The position numbers were made by a program, and so were the translations under genes. The notes below the pieces were generated by a model. The model saw only the letters and a program-made list of their open reading frames with translations. It did not search any database and was not told the DNA's origin. Positions 34,792 to 47,325 of a stretch of 64,000 nt of DNA are shown here, in pieces (position 1 is the stretch's first letter; the number at the start of each line of letters is the position of its first letter). The stretch spans positions 2,163,501 to 2,227,500 of the forward strand of contig OZ025214.1 of the NCBI GenBank assembly GCA_964019055.1, written 5' to 3'. The stretch comes from Anthopleura xanthogrammica. Taxonomy: Eukaryota > Cnidaria > Anthozoa > Actiniaria > Actiniidae.

Positions 34792-37662
34792 CTGAATCAT
34801 GCGAAGAAAGTGAGAAGTTCGAAGCTGACCGAGAAAGACTGGAGCTACTTCCACAAATACTTGGATAACTGCTGTACTCAGAATCAATGGATTGCTGGCT
34901 CGGGTACCTGTTCCTTAAGGCAGGAGTAAATGGCGTTTCTGCGGGACGTATGCTTGCACGACTTGATGGTGAACCGTCTGTGACGAACCCTGAATCGACG
35001 ACATTAAGAGGCTGAAATTGGTTATTTTTTCGACGTCTTCTACGCCGACGATCTCTGGAGCTCATGCTGCTCGAGCTGCGAGAGGAACTACTATCAGTCG
35101 TCATGGAAACAGATGACTTTGCCCTTGGAAAGGATTTTGTTTCTATGGTAGCAGAAGATGCAGGTTTTCTGTGTTCCGATGCGGAGTAGCTGGAGGATGA
35201 GATTATTGATTGATCATCTTCACTCATAACGAAATGAGACTTGCCTCGCCCTTTGTAAAAACGCAAGAAAATAAGAAAATATTAACAATTTAAAATCAAC
35301 TATATCAGTCTAATCTATCCCTTCCCCATTCCCCCTCCTATGTTTCTTTAATTTTTTTGTATTTCTTGACAATAAAATGACGTCATATTATTTTTAGTAG
35401 TTTCAAGGCTCTGCTCTATCTGTCCTCTCTTTTTAGCTCGGCCGTACGTCACATTATCCCTGGAGGGAACCTGATCACGATTAGTTTAATCTAATAATAA
35501 AATCATTAATATTGACGCTGCCCTTGCACGTGACGTCAAAGCAGCTCAATTTGGAAAACAAAACAAAAACATTTCAATCTCGAAAAATTTTAGAAACCTA
35601 TTGTCTTATTTTTCAAATTGAGGTGCAATTTGATCGCAATGCAGGGGCTCAATACAGTCTCGGTCAGAGGTCAAACCATTATTCACTTAATAGATAACTA
35701 GTTTTTACTAGTTTATTAAAATTATTCGCAGCCCGAAAGCTGAATTACATAATGATAATTTTGTTAAAACACAGACAAAAAGTAAATTTGTTATTGACGT
35801 TAATGTTAATTATGGCGATGACTTCACCCTCCGTATATTCAGTGGTCCTCCGTTGTGCCCTGCGGCACCCCCATAACCGTTTAATTTTATGCAATTAAAT
35901 AACGGACGTATCGTCATAAATTACTTTATTACATCTTATGTGTCAAAATTCTGATCAAATACTATTTATAAAAACTATTTTAGAAATTGTATAATTATTT
36001 ACCTTTTTTTCTTCTCCTTCTTCTTTTCGGGGACTGACGAGACCGCTGACTCGAGACCGCGCCAGCAGTACTTTCCTTTCTTGGCCTTTTGGGTCGATCT
36101 CGAAGCTTTGGGATCTTTTTTGTTCGATTTTTAAAATCAAATGCTTCATTCTCTTTTTGTGTCCTGGTCTTTAGACTTTTATAATTCATTGCATTTATTT
36201 CAACATTTGTAGACTTTGGCCTCGGTTCCAGGCTAAGATGCGACATCCTTGAGAGGACCTGGGTTTGGTCTATTGAAAGATTATCATCGTCTAAACGAAG
36301 TGGTGGCGGTTTTTTGGCGAGGTGAAGATTCGGCACCGAATGAAATCCCGAAGTACTTTCCGACGATGCCCGAGAACTTTCCGAATCCGAGGACGATAAA
36401 CTAATCTCCGAGGACTCATCGCTGTTCCTTCGGGGTTTATGGCGTTTAACGGGTAAAACCTTGTTTGTTATGCTATACCCGCCTTCCGAATATTTACTCC
36501 ATCGTGACCAGTTCCGTATAGTTACATACGACCCTCTTCTAGACCGAGAGTCTATTGTTATCAAACTATCCTTTCTGCTTGTTCTACTGACTGATATTGT
36601 GTCTCTATCACTCCAGGGGCTTATCGAGCTCTCCCCTCTGCTCAAAGTTTTCCTAGCGTCCAAACTTTTCAAAGAAATTTGATCACCATTTGTCAAACTT
36701 CCACGGCTTAAACTACGCCTTTTCGTTAAGCTTTTTGACGATATATTCGTATTTTTCGAACTCGGACGAATTAGTGACTGCTCCTTTGCGCTTTTTAAAG
36801 GATCTCCGTCTTTAGCCGTTTGACTTTGAGGCCTTGAATGTGTTAGATCGTCAGGTTCTGGTTGCTTCTCACCTGAAGGCAAGACATTTGCTCTTTCTTC
36901 GGCTGTTCCAAACGGTAACGACTCACTCAAGGAGCTTTCTTGCCTGGAGGGATTGGTTGGTATACTACTAACACTACTGCTGCTGACGCTACTAGGGTAA
37001 AAAGGCGACACGTTTTTTGTTACTGTTGTTGTCTTTCCATCATTGGAATCATCTGAGGAATCAGCGCTGATGAAGTCATCGTCATCGAATATGCCGTCAT
37101 CACTATCCGCGCTAGTGCTTGTGGCTATGGAGCCTTCTGACGTCCTCCTCGTACCAATTTTTCTCTTCTTGATTCGTACTTGCGAGACAGTACTAGACGA
37201 CACGCTGCTGACTTCATACAAGATTTCTTGTTTACTCATCCTGCTAGCTCTTGAGGGTCTGTTAATCACGTAATTCGGGTCTTCATATGGGATACGATAA
37301 TCCTCATCGTCATAAATAATCGTCTTCCCGCTCAAAGGACGAGCAGAATAACTTTCATTTTGACTTCTCCCCTCGGGATTTCTCCTCTCTGATTCGCGCT
37401 CTGGTCGATAAAACGAGCGTCGCTTACGAACCAAAGGCTTCTCAAGCTCATTTTCTTCTTTAATCTTATTCTCGAGCTCAACACCGAAAGATGCCGCAGA
37501 AAGGATTTCACTTTTCCCATCACCTGCAGTCCTCTGCGGTATTTTCCTTCTTCCATGGAAATTGTCACTTTTTTTCAGTTGTTCTTCGAATTTCTTTAAA
37601 TTCTCTGACGTCAGGGCGTAGGTCTTTATCTCATTTCCTTGATTTCCAGCCTCAACTTCCAT
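34792..37662 (-). CDS. Uncharacterised Ser/Arg-rich protein, two long exons
   Basis: Exon 1 (37662-36003, 553 codons plus one base) starts MEVEAGNQGNEIKTYALTSE. Exon 2 (35250-34792, 153 codons) joins it in phase 1 and ends at a strong GTGAGT donor, again phase 1. The protein is strongly Ser-, Arg- and Lys-rich with acidic patches (DDGIFDDDDFISADSSDDS), basic clusters (SPKRRRRRRKKG, SRDRRRRRRRKN) and no visible globular domain, membrane segment or signal peptide. It is probably disordered and nuclear or cytoskeletal, but that is inference. The 3' end is open. The minus-strand exon at 34165 can be read in the same phase (via an AAG acceptor five bases before its ATG), so this and the Pro/Lys-rich block may be one gene. 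Without splicing, the frame ends at 34730. I do not recognise the family. Confidence 0.7.
35518..35652. mobile_element. Palindromic MITE, CTCAATTTGG family, copy 3
   Basis: GCACGTGACGTCAAAGCAGC and TCAATTTGG at the left, CAAATTGAGGTGCAATTTG at the right. Diverged copy in the intron between the two Ser/Arg-rich exons. Confidence 0.65.
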
Positions 37663-40600
37663 ATTTGCGTTAATGTTCAGAAAGTCTAGCTTATCTTTAA
37701 AAAATCATCTAGAATTGAATAAGGTGACAGTATTAGATACAATTACTAAAACCAAAGACATTAACAAGTTTTGTTCAGCTTCTTATCATTCTAATTTATA
37801 AGATCAAGGATTTACTTAGGCTTCAATTTTAGTTGCCTCCTGAAAAATTACTTGACAGAAAGTGAAGACGAAGGATTCTAATGCTTTTGCTTTGGGAAAG
37901 AACCAAGCAAGAAATTAGGACTGGCAAATAGAATGATATACAATTCCCATTCAATATTATATCTAAATACAGCGTAAAAAATATCAGTCTTCAAAATGCC
38001 CGTGGAAATAGAGAACATTATTAGAAAATATGACACCGAAAAAAATCTTTAGAATTAGAAAATGAAGCTATATCATAATTAGCTAGTTCAGCTTGATTTG
38101 TACTTTTAAAACGGCCGATTTTTCTCAGCTTTTTCTTTACCTAATCGTGATGAAAACCCTTAAGGATTACCCGCTAGGATATTGAATGTTCTGGTGTCCA
38201 ATTTAGCGGCTGGAAGCCTTTCAATAGTCCTGTGTTCCTGTCCAAAACTCACACACAAGAACGTATTTTCATTTCTTATCTTAGAAGAACTTTTAACTGG
38301 ATTAAATTCCTTATGTCATTTTCTCCCTCTAAGTTTAAATTTTTTCCAATGATTGCAAGTTAGCGTCACTCATGTTTATAATTAGCCAAGTGTTGCCATA
38401 GTAACGTATGGGAACTACAATTTTTATTTTGCCGATTACAGCAATCGTCTTTCTCTTTGTTGCAATTCCTCTTTCATTCACTTCACCTGCTCTCCAGCTT
38501 TTTTAACATTTTTAAAAATTTCCCCCATTTTTTTTACAATTTTCCTTTACTTTGCACTCTCCTTCTCATTATCACCTCAAACTGCTGAAAGGTTATTTGC
38601 TGTTTTGCTATCATAAAATCATCCTTGCCTGAGAAGTAATCCCATTTTGTCCCTAGCTATTAATCCCATTTTTCGGCGAATTTACGACATTATAAGATAG
38701 TAAGAAACAAAATCGATCGAAAAGGAGGGTTTTATCAAACCATGAAAAAGCCGCCAATCTGAGACAGGAAAATCCTTCCACCAGATAATATCATAAGAAG
38801 CTATGGCTAAAATCAGCAATGATATATTGCCGTATTAAATTCTTTAAATGAAAGGCAAAGCTTCCGACTCTGTGAGTAGGCTGTTAAAGAGTCAGTATAA
38901 ATTGCTGTGTACTTGCATGGTGGCTTCCAGAAAACAAGAAAAACCATATCTCGCTTGAAGTAAAATTTAAAAAAAAATAAACAACGTTGTCGTTTATCAT
39001 GAGCTAACCTGTCATAATTTACGATTAAAGTTTTGTCCCAATTAGAGCTAAAATGAATCTATTTCAATACCTCTTACATTGATCGGCATTATTATTGCCG
39101 CTTAGCTCGTATTATGTTATATTGCAGCGTTTCCTTTCTTTTGTAATATTAGCAAAAAAAATAATATAGGATTATTGATATATTCTGTAGTACGTGTTAT
39201 ACAAATCCATATCCACCCGGATGGTAAGCAGGAGCAGGTATTTCGACAAGAAGCAACGAATCTTGACTTATTAAACGTAAAATTAATAATTTGACGACTT
39301 CAAGTATATAATATAGTTGTTTTTTTTCAATTTTGATCAATAAATAATAATATCTTAGAAAAGCGCATTTTTTCGCAGTGAATTATTTATCACCCGTTCA
39401 CGAATAAATTGGAACTTTTCTTCGTTCTAGACTGTATCTAACTGAGCGATATGTTTTTTCTCAGATAAAATACCGTTTCTTGATTTTTTTGTCTCTTACT
39501 ACTACCTTTTTTGGATCTATTCCGTTCTTTTGCTATCTGTGTTATGAAAGCGAAAAGGTGAACTGAAAAGACAGCTTATGTATAAAGCAAATGTTTGTAT
39601 CAATATTATCTAAGTAATGAGCTCAAGCTTGAGTTAAAACTCGTCCACAAAGCCCTAGGGTTCGTCTTTCTTTAGAGCTTCGGTAGAGAGAGTTTCTCTA
39701 CGGTTTTAACCGTACAACTCCTGTATTAAACATACTCGTAAGTTAGTCTATTGTTATGTATTATGAAATTTATTTAGTCTTCGGTCATTATAATCTTTAA
39801 GGACATTTCTGTTTATATAGTAAACTCATGAACAAACATTTTACATCTCAGCATGTTTACTATCGTAGAGAGATTTCCGTTCAAACATAGGAGATTTTTT
39901 AAAGTTACTTTGTAAAGCTGGTGTTGCCTTTTGCCAATTTTAAAAAAGCTCCAGAGGTATTCAATCTGTTCTAAGAGAGACCCCTTAAAAGCATCGAAAT
40001 ATGAATAGCTCTTGATTCTAGCTTTTTTTATATATTATTTTTTTAAATAAAAGTCTTGTGTTTGAGGATTTAATTTACACTTGCAAAAGCTGAAGTACAA
40101 AACTAATGTTAACATGAAAGGGCATCTATGAAACTCCTCAACATGATAGCTACTCAAGATTCGTTGGTGTTTTTGTTTTTGGCGACCTTGGTTATAAAAC
40201 ATGCTCTTACCTTGCTTAGTTTATTCATCGTCCACGCTTTTTGCTTAGCGCACCACCTCGAAGTAAGGTAACATTTCTAGATCTCCCATAGAGTTTTCAT
40301 GCTGTTTATAACGTTTAATGTCATTCGCGCGCGCGTTACCATGGCAAGGGAACAGAACTCCCCAAATGTGTGTCGTACATTTTAATTCATGCTGGTGCGA
40401 ATATAAGCCGCCGTAATAAAACCACTGATGAAGTTAATAGTTAAAAGCTACTCGCTTATTGGCTGTTTCTAAGAATCAAGCACCGTGAGTCCGCAGGTGT
40501 AATGAAGTCATAGTCGTTCAGATAACATAGTAAAGTATGGTATTATCTTACAGACATCTAAAAAAGTAAAACGAATTAGAATCTGTCTTGCTCTTTACAT

Positions 40601-43073
40601 GGATTTAGGGACTAAAACAATAAGATTTTATTGGCTCATTCCATACTGGCTTTCTCGAAAAGCTTTTCCGAAAGAGATAAATGACGTATTAACTGTAGAA
40701 ATTTGTATTTTCTCATTCAGATATTGGCGTGGAAAACCAAGGGCGGAAGGAAATAGATTTTTGTTATAAAACCCTTAATTAGTAGTGATATTTAGTTTGG
40801 AGAATAACTTTTGCGCGACATTTGATTCTTGCACGGATCATCTGAAACTCGCACAAAATTTGAATTCCAAACAAACAATTAACTTCCTTAACAACCTCAA
40901 TTCATTTTAATAAATTCCTTTCTTTTCTTTTCTATCTACTTTCATTTTTTCTTATTCCTCCTCAGTTTATTTTCCGTTCCCTCATCTTTTTCTTCTTCGC
41001 ATCATTCATATATTATTATAATTTTTTGTCATTTTTACTATTTTTTCTGCGTAATATGAAGCTGTCATGATTTGCAAGTATGACACTGAGGATTAGCTCA
41101 TTCTACAATGAAACCAAAAGATATCGGATATTGAAAATTCACGCCACCAAAAAACTGAGATGTTTTGAGCAACAATAAATTAAATTTCTTAAATAAATGA
41201 CACAGTAATTTAGGTGCGTCGTTAAGCGAATTAGTATACTTACTAGAAATGTCATACCCAGATATGGCCTATTTTTACCCTTACGGCAAAAAAGGGGTGC
41301 CTAATTGATTATTTTCAAGAGAGCATATTCATGCTCTTTTGTTCTTTTAGACCAACTTCTCACTAATTATAAAACTGCATAAATTTAAACTTGGAAAAAC
41401 ACTTGACGTGTCATGATATTTATACAAGGTAAAAATTGAACTTGAAAGTTGAAAAAAAAACTAAAACGTAGTAGTTTTTTTTCACATTCCAAAGTTCACG
41501 TTCAACTTTTACCTTTTAAATAAATACACTTGATAAGGGTTAAACTTGGAATGTTTTAAAGTGCACATAACCTTTTTTTCAATGCCTTCAATACTGATTC
41601 TACATGAAGTAAATAGTCCAATGGTAAAATATTTCTTGATTTGAGTGTTGCGTCTTTAAGTTATGAAGGTTTATATTTCCAATATGTTAATGACTGTGAC
41701 GTCAGGTAAGGCTTCATTAAATATACAAAATTGATTTGGTTCACACAAACAGTATTTAAAAAGCACCATTATTTTACTCGTGGTTTACATAAAAGATATT
41801 TTAAATTTGTTTTCTTAAAATGGCCAGGTTTTAGTACTACTAGTTACAGAAAAATACACTAAAATACCTTAGTAGACGTCACAGTCATTAACATATTGGA
41901 AGTATAAACCTTCATATCTTAAAGACGCATCGCTCAAATCAAGAAATATTTTACCATTCGACTATTTACTTCATGTAGAATCAGTATTGAAGGCACTGGA
42001 AAAAAGGTTATGTGCACTTTAAGTAAAGAAAACTGAACTTTTAGAAGATTCTAAAAATGCCTAAACTTAAAATACTACTAATCAAGAAGGAACAAGCTAA
42101 ACTTATGGAATAATTTCTGAGTCAAATAAGCTGGGAAAATAAGTCGTCGTCATGACAACGAGTTATAAATTAGTCAATTAACTCATGAATTTTGTTTTTA
42201 AGAGCAGACTGACTTGTAAACAACTTAAAAAAATAGCAGGTGGAGCGATAGATGCCCTTATTCTTTTCTTCTTTATTTAATATAATTTTTAGTTTCTTCA
42301 AGGTCTGTTAAAGGAATTTAAAGAGACAAACAGGCAGCAGGAACGTCGTTGATACTGGGTGATTAGTTCGTGCGATAGTCGGTATTTTCAATGGAACGAA
42401 ATGAAGAACATGCATGGCAACCACGTTGGATGTATCATGACAACAACAGCAGCAGGGTCATTTTGTTTTCTTAAAACAAAATACACCAAAAAAAAATTTC
42501 AGTTAAATTTGTCCAAAATGACAGGAAAAAAAAGATAAAAAGATAAAGTAATTCAATTCTTTCAAGTCCTTTGCTTTCTATTAAGAAAAAACTAAAATGC
42601 ACCAAAGACATACAAAACTTAATACACCAATTAAAGACATACAAAAATACACCAAGGAATTTTTTTCAGTTCAGTTTATCCAAAATGAAAAATGAGGATC
42701 GTCAAAAATAAATCCGGAATAAGTGGGGGAAATGACAAAGTTGGAAAATGAGGTTCCAAAGCAGGTGGGTTGTGGGAGTAAATTGCCCGTTGCTAAGCCG
42801 CAAACGGCCAGACAGACCTATTCTAGCAGGCATGGTATTGTAGTTAAGTATTTCTTCCCACAAATCCTCTCTTTATCATAAAGACAGTTCCATAAGTTCA
42901 ATATCATCAGATGTTCAAGACTTTTAGGTTTAAAAAGCGAGGAATAAGTACTTTAAATACTATTTATAAGGCATAAAATAACACCCTCGCAGTGAAGCAC
43001 TCTCGGCATGAGCCTTTAATCCTCCCACCACAAGTGCTCCGTTTTACGATATTTAAAGATTAACAAAACAGAT
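37663..43073. other. Intergenic, AT-rich
   Basis: More than 5 kb with no supported coding exon. It contains the 5' flank of the Ser/Arg-rich gene, an imperfect inverted repeat near 41427-41515 and the large palindrome at 41556-42022. I see nothing else distinctive. Confidence 0.6.
41556..42022. mobile_element. Large palindromic element, about 465 bp
   Basis: Arms of about 150 bp: AAAGTGCACATAACCTTTTT at the left is mirrored by AAAAAGGTTATGTGCACTTT at the right. GATTCTACATGAAGTAAATA and CAATATGTTAATGACTGTGA are also mirrored. The loop of about 180 bp has no coding potential. A foldback transposon or large MITE is likely. Confidence 0.85.
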
Positions 43074-43668
43074 TTGGATAAAAGGGTCACGCGAGCTGAT
43101 CAGCAGTTGGTCCTTTTGCTCATTAAACGCCTGCAGAAAATACAAAATAGATCTGCAAGAATAATTACACATATGAGTAATGAAACTCAACACCAAGAAG
43201 CTCCGAAAGCTCTAGGTTGGGAAACTCTCGAAATTCAAAGACCAAAAACAAAGGCCAAGCATATGTGTAGAATAGTTAATGGTATGGCACCATCTTGTCT
43301 TGCAGATCTCATTACTCAAATGCAGAAAGTTACATATTATAACTTAAGGGGTTCCAGTACCTCACTACAGTTACCTCTTCCTAAAACAGAGAACGGTAAA
43401 AAGAGTTTTCCATATGATGGGGCAAAAGTCTGGAATTCCGTTCCAGAGAGTTTACACAATTGTAAATCATTGCCCTTATTTAAGGCTGAAATTCCCACTC
43501 ACACCCTAAATTTCTTAAAGAACTTAATTATTTAATTATCTAAAATTTTAGATTACTTAATATATTATAAATTAGTGTAGTATGATATTAACTTTCATAA
43601 TGTAATTTTTATCCACACGCCCCTTGTGGAAATCAGCTTTAGTTGACGGTGTTCAAAATAAAGTTTAC
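43050..43668 (+). mobile_element. LINE (non-LTR retrotransposon) 3' remnant
   Basis: An open frame at 43074-43535 (153 codons) resembles the C-terminal end of CR1/L2/Jockey-like reverse transcriptase polyproteins: RLQKIQNRSARIIT, ALGWETLEIQR, YNLRGSSTSLQLPLP, GAKVWNSVPESL, FKAEIPTH. Only the post-polymerase tail is present; endonuclease and polymerase motifs are missing, as in a 5'-truncated insertion. The 3' tail ends in TTCAAAATAAAGTTTACC near 43668. The still-open frame suggests a fairly young copy. Confidence 0.85.
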
Positions 43669-43861
43669 CTACCGACCTAGTATTTTCCAATGTTGCCAGT
43701 TTCAAGAATTTTTAAATGTTGGACGATATTTTCAGTATTGCCAATGATAATTGAATGGAAGAGCTCTACTCGGGAGTAAGTGATATTGTAACTCTGATTG
43801 ACGGCAGCCGAAAACCCAATCGCGAGAACCACGATGGAGCATTAGAGTGCGTCTGAAGGCG

Positions 43862-44130
43862 CGGAAATACGAGCAATAAAATCCTGCAACTTGTCGCGCG
43901 ACTTTAAAATCAAGACAACATTGTATATATTAAACCTTAAAGATTTATTCCCAGACATACGTTGCTCACGTCATCGTCAGGGTCGCGCAACATTGTATCG
44001 CAGTTGTCGCGCAACATTGTTGCGTTGCAAGTTGCAGAGAGAATGTTGCTCGTATTACCACCTCACGCGCAACAAATTTTCATTGATGCAGAGAGTAGAA
44101 AGAGCTTCTGCAACACAGTCGCGCAACAAA
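43862..44130. mobile_element. MITE, CGCGCAACATTGTTGCG family, copy 2
   Basis: Shares CTTGTCGCGCAACATTGTTG, CGTTGCAAGTTGCAGAG and TGTTGCTCGTATTACCACC with the copy at 32380. It has an unrelated insertion or divergence at about 43900-43975. Confidence 0.7.
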
Positions 44131-45335
44131 ATATAATAGGAAATATGGTATTAACTACAGTTAGAGGTGATGAGGGTTGAAAGTCAAAAAATGTAGTAGA
44201 TATTAGTAAAATGTGAGGGGGAAGGCTAAAGCCCATAGGCCAACGCCCAACCCCCCACAGTTTCCGACGGTGTGCAACAATTGAAATAAATAAAAAAATA
44301 TATATATATATATAAATAAGAGAAGGCCTCAGAATTATGATTAAATAAAAATAAAAGATCAGGAAAGGATATTTTTAAATCATAATTGCACAAACCGAGT
44401 ACAGTAAGCTGCTATAGAAATTGTGAGAATACAAGACTCAACTGAGCTTTTCAACCGATTTGCAAAATATCTTGTTAATTGGTTTGCAAAATATTTTACT
44501 TTTGACAGATATAATGACATTTTATGGGTTTCTCTTAGCGAGGTAACTGTTAACATACAATTTTTTTTAGCTTGAAAAAGGTATATCATTACATATGCAT
44601 GATTACAAATTTGTGTGGAAACGTTTGATTCTTAGAACATATTTTGTTAATTTATTTAGACAGATAATGTAAAGCTAATTTATGACATGTTATAGGTTAA
44701 AATGGAAACATTTTACATTCAAATTTTTTTTGATTGAAAGAGGTATATCATTAGACATGTACATCATTTACATATTGGAGATTTTTGCACAAGACCCTTA
44801 GAGATGTAAATGTACATCTTTAGATCTTAGGGATGAAAACAAGCAAAAAACACACGCACTGTAATGATAACCATCTGTATTTTGAAATTAGATGGTAAAG
44901 GGAATCAGAATTGCTATGCAATACAGATGATTATTTATTTAGTGCGTGAAGTTGTTGCTAATTTGCATCCCTAAATTCCAAAGGTGTACATTTACATCCC
45001 TAACGCTCTTGTGTAGAATAACATATTGATGATTACAATTAGTTATGCTTGTTGGTTATAAGAAATCAAGCAAAACGTTTTATTGATTGAGAAATGGAAA
45101 GATTCAAATATACTAATAATAACTAAGATAAAATCCTTTGTCAATAACCACGATATGATAATAGTATTTATATACCAAAGTACAAAACAGATAAATTATA
45201 AAACCATAACTAACAAGTTAACAACACATCTGCCAGATGTTTTATGCTTGATACGATAAACCCTGAACTTTAACCCAGCAAGGTCAAGGTCCAGGGAAAA
45301 GTTTATATGTGACATAAGATATGAAAACATTTAAG
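44131..45335. other. 3' flank of the ARL gene
   Basis: AT-rich with a short (TA)n run at about 44298-44312. No coding exon recognised. Confidence 0.5.
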
Positions 45336-47065
45336 TTATCTACAAAGTGCTAAGATTTTAGCTTTTGCTTCTATGAATCCATCTGTTTCACCATTGCTGT
45401 TGACTTGGACACTGACTGCCGACCACTTACTTCCACTTATCTTCGTAACCTCCTGTACCTGGACTGCTGATGTCACCTCTGTCAGAGATCTTGCTGTTGA
45501 CAGATCATTTTTACTGGTGACCATTAACACAGGGACCCCATGAAGTTTAGGCTCTGATAACAGTCCGTATAGTACTTTTTTTGATTCTTCAAATCTACTT
45601 GGGTTGCTGGCATCTACAATGTAGACTAGTAGGCTAGTATCATCTAAAAAGTTAGGCCAGTAGTCTCGATATTTCTTTGATCCACCAACTATGATTTTAC
45701 ATAACAGTAAAAGTGATTAGTATTAATAAAACTGTATAGGGAGGGGGTACTGTGTTTGTTGCTCAAAAATGGTAGGATCTACATACTAGGCAATAATCCT
45801 CTTCACAGTTTCCTGCACCATCTTGAAAGGCAGCCAGCCCTTTGCATTAAAGTGAGATGAACGGTGAGCCCAAGGTGTTCAAAATGGCCTCGGCAAAGGT
45901 CTGGCTACCTTTCAAGATGGTGCAGGGAACTGTGAAGGGGACTATATACTCCAGTTTCAAGTTCTCTGTTGCTCAGGGTTAGCTTTGATTTTGTGTAGAA
46001 TATTCATGTGTTCCAGTGAAGGTTTGTGGAATTTTAAAGTGTTTGTATTGTTAGAGTTGTGCATTCTTTAGTTTACCATAATTGTTATTCACGAATATTC
46101 GAACTCAGATGCTGAAATGCTTATCCCTGAGTAAATGATTGAACGAATTTGAAAATGGTCTATTATGTACAAGATTCACATCATAGTATATGTACCAAAC
46201 TTAAAAAGGTTTAGTAATCGCCAAATCAACTCCATCCCTCCCACACATGCTTACATTCCCTAGGGGAGAAGGGAGAGGATGGATGGACAATGCATTCAGG
46301 ATTGTTTTAACCAAAAGAAATTAATTTTTGATAAAGGCAATCTGTATAAATCATATTAACACAACAGCTTAAATTAGTAAGGAGAGATTTGAGAGATTTT
46401 GAAAGCCATTACTGTGTTTTCCAAAGCTAAAAAATAAGTTGAATTTAAACATTAAAAGATGCCTATGATATTGAAGTATTGAATCCAAGGTGACATTTAC
46501 TGTTCTCATAAACAAATATGACAAATTTGAAATAATGCTTGCATTAGTTTATACATTATCAATGTCACAAAGACGTCAATTGAAAATAAAGCTTATGTAA
46601 ACTTGCCTATATTTGCACTGTGAATGAAGATTACAACCCAAGTCTAACCATGATAAGATCTTATCTTAAGTGACTAATGAATAATATAAAAATTTCTAGC
46701 TTACTTTCCCAGATATTCAGGTTTAAACCATCAGTTGTGAGGCACACCACGTTAAAACCTTCGGTTGGTTGTGTGACTGCTCTGGTAATCGAGTCAGGCT
46801 GCGACAAAGCTGCCAAGAAAACACTCTTTCCTGCATCATCTAGACCTAGAACTAAAATCCTTTTCTCGGGAATGCTTTCTTCTTCATCGCTTTCGTCAGA
46901 TTTGGTTAAATTATTAGATTCCGTGGTGTTCTTGTAGAGGGAATAAATGCCGTAAGCAGACGCTGTGAGAGCAACTCCACTAGCAACAACCACAACCGCT
47001 TTTCCCGCCATTCCAAGATCTTTGAACCAGTTAGATAAACCCATCGTCGCCCTGTCAGACTTCAA
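45336..47065 (-). CDS. ARL10: ARL9/ARL10-type small GTPase
   Basis: Two exons, 47065-46705 and 45688-45336, join in phase 1 into 237 codons; human ARL10 has 244. Residues about 18-42 form a hydrophobic stretch (GMAGKAVVVVASGVALTAS..), an N-terminal membrane anchor as in ARL10. An acidic linker (DESDEEESIPEKR) leads to RILVLGLDDAGKSVFLAALS, the P-loop. Switch I has the PTEGFN motif with its Thr. At the splice junction, EIGGSKKYRDYWPNF is switch II, where the usual DxGG aspartate is replaced, as in human ARL9/ARL10 (EIGGS). The base-recognition motif is TSKND instead of NKxD. These changes suggest unusual or weak nucleotide handling (inference). A second ATG seven codons in could be the start. 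It is head-to-head with FRA10AC1. The choice between ARL9 and ARL10 is not settled. Confidence 0.88.
45789..45948. mobile_element. Palindromic MITE, ATAGTCCCTTTCAC family, copy 2
   Basis: TCTTCACAGTTTCCTGCACC and CTTTCAAGATGGTGCAGGGA match the copy at 16312-16545 on both arms. The centre is shorter. It lies in the ARL intron. Confidence 0.8.
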
Positions 47066-47325
47066 AAGCCTAAGAATTGGAATAGGGAGGGAAAATAAAC
47101 GAGAATGTCTAAGAAATTTGGAAAAAATTCAAACTAAATAATGATCGAATGTTTGGAACACAACAAACAATGAGAACTGTCACATTATCATCTTGTACAG
47201 CGGTAAATTGGTTAAGATATATACTCCATAGAATACCACGTTGTGTGTTTTTCTAAAGTTTAATCTGACTCTAATGTGACTCAAATATGACATCGAGTAT
47301 CATGCTTTAAAGCACTAGATCCAAG
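47066..47325. promoter_or_regulatory. Bidirectional promoter ARL/FRA10AC1
   Basis: 260 bp separate the divergent start codons. The FRA10AC1 ATG lies in CCAAGATGGCGGAG, a YY1-like initiator context. No TATA box is seen. Confidence 0.6.

Noticed and set aside
43074..43535. Host protein-coding gene
   Set aside because: The frame matches the C-terminal tail of LINE reverse transcriptase polyproteins and is followed by a LINE-like 3' end.
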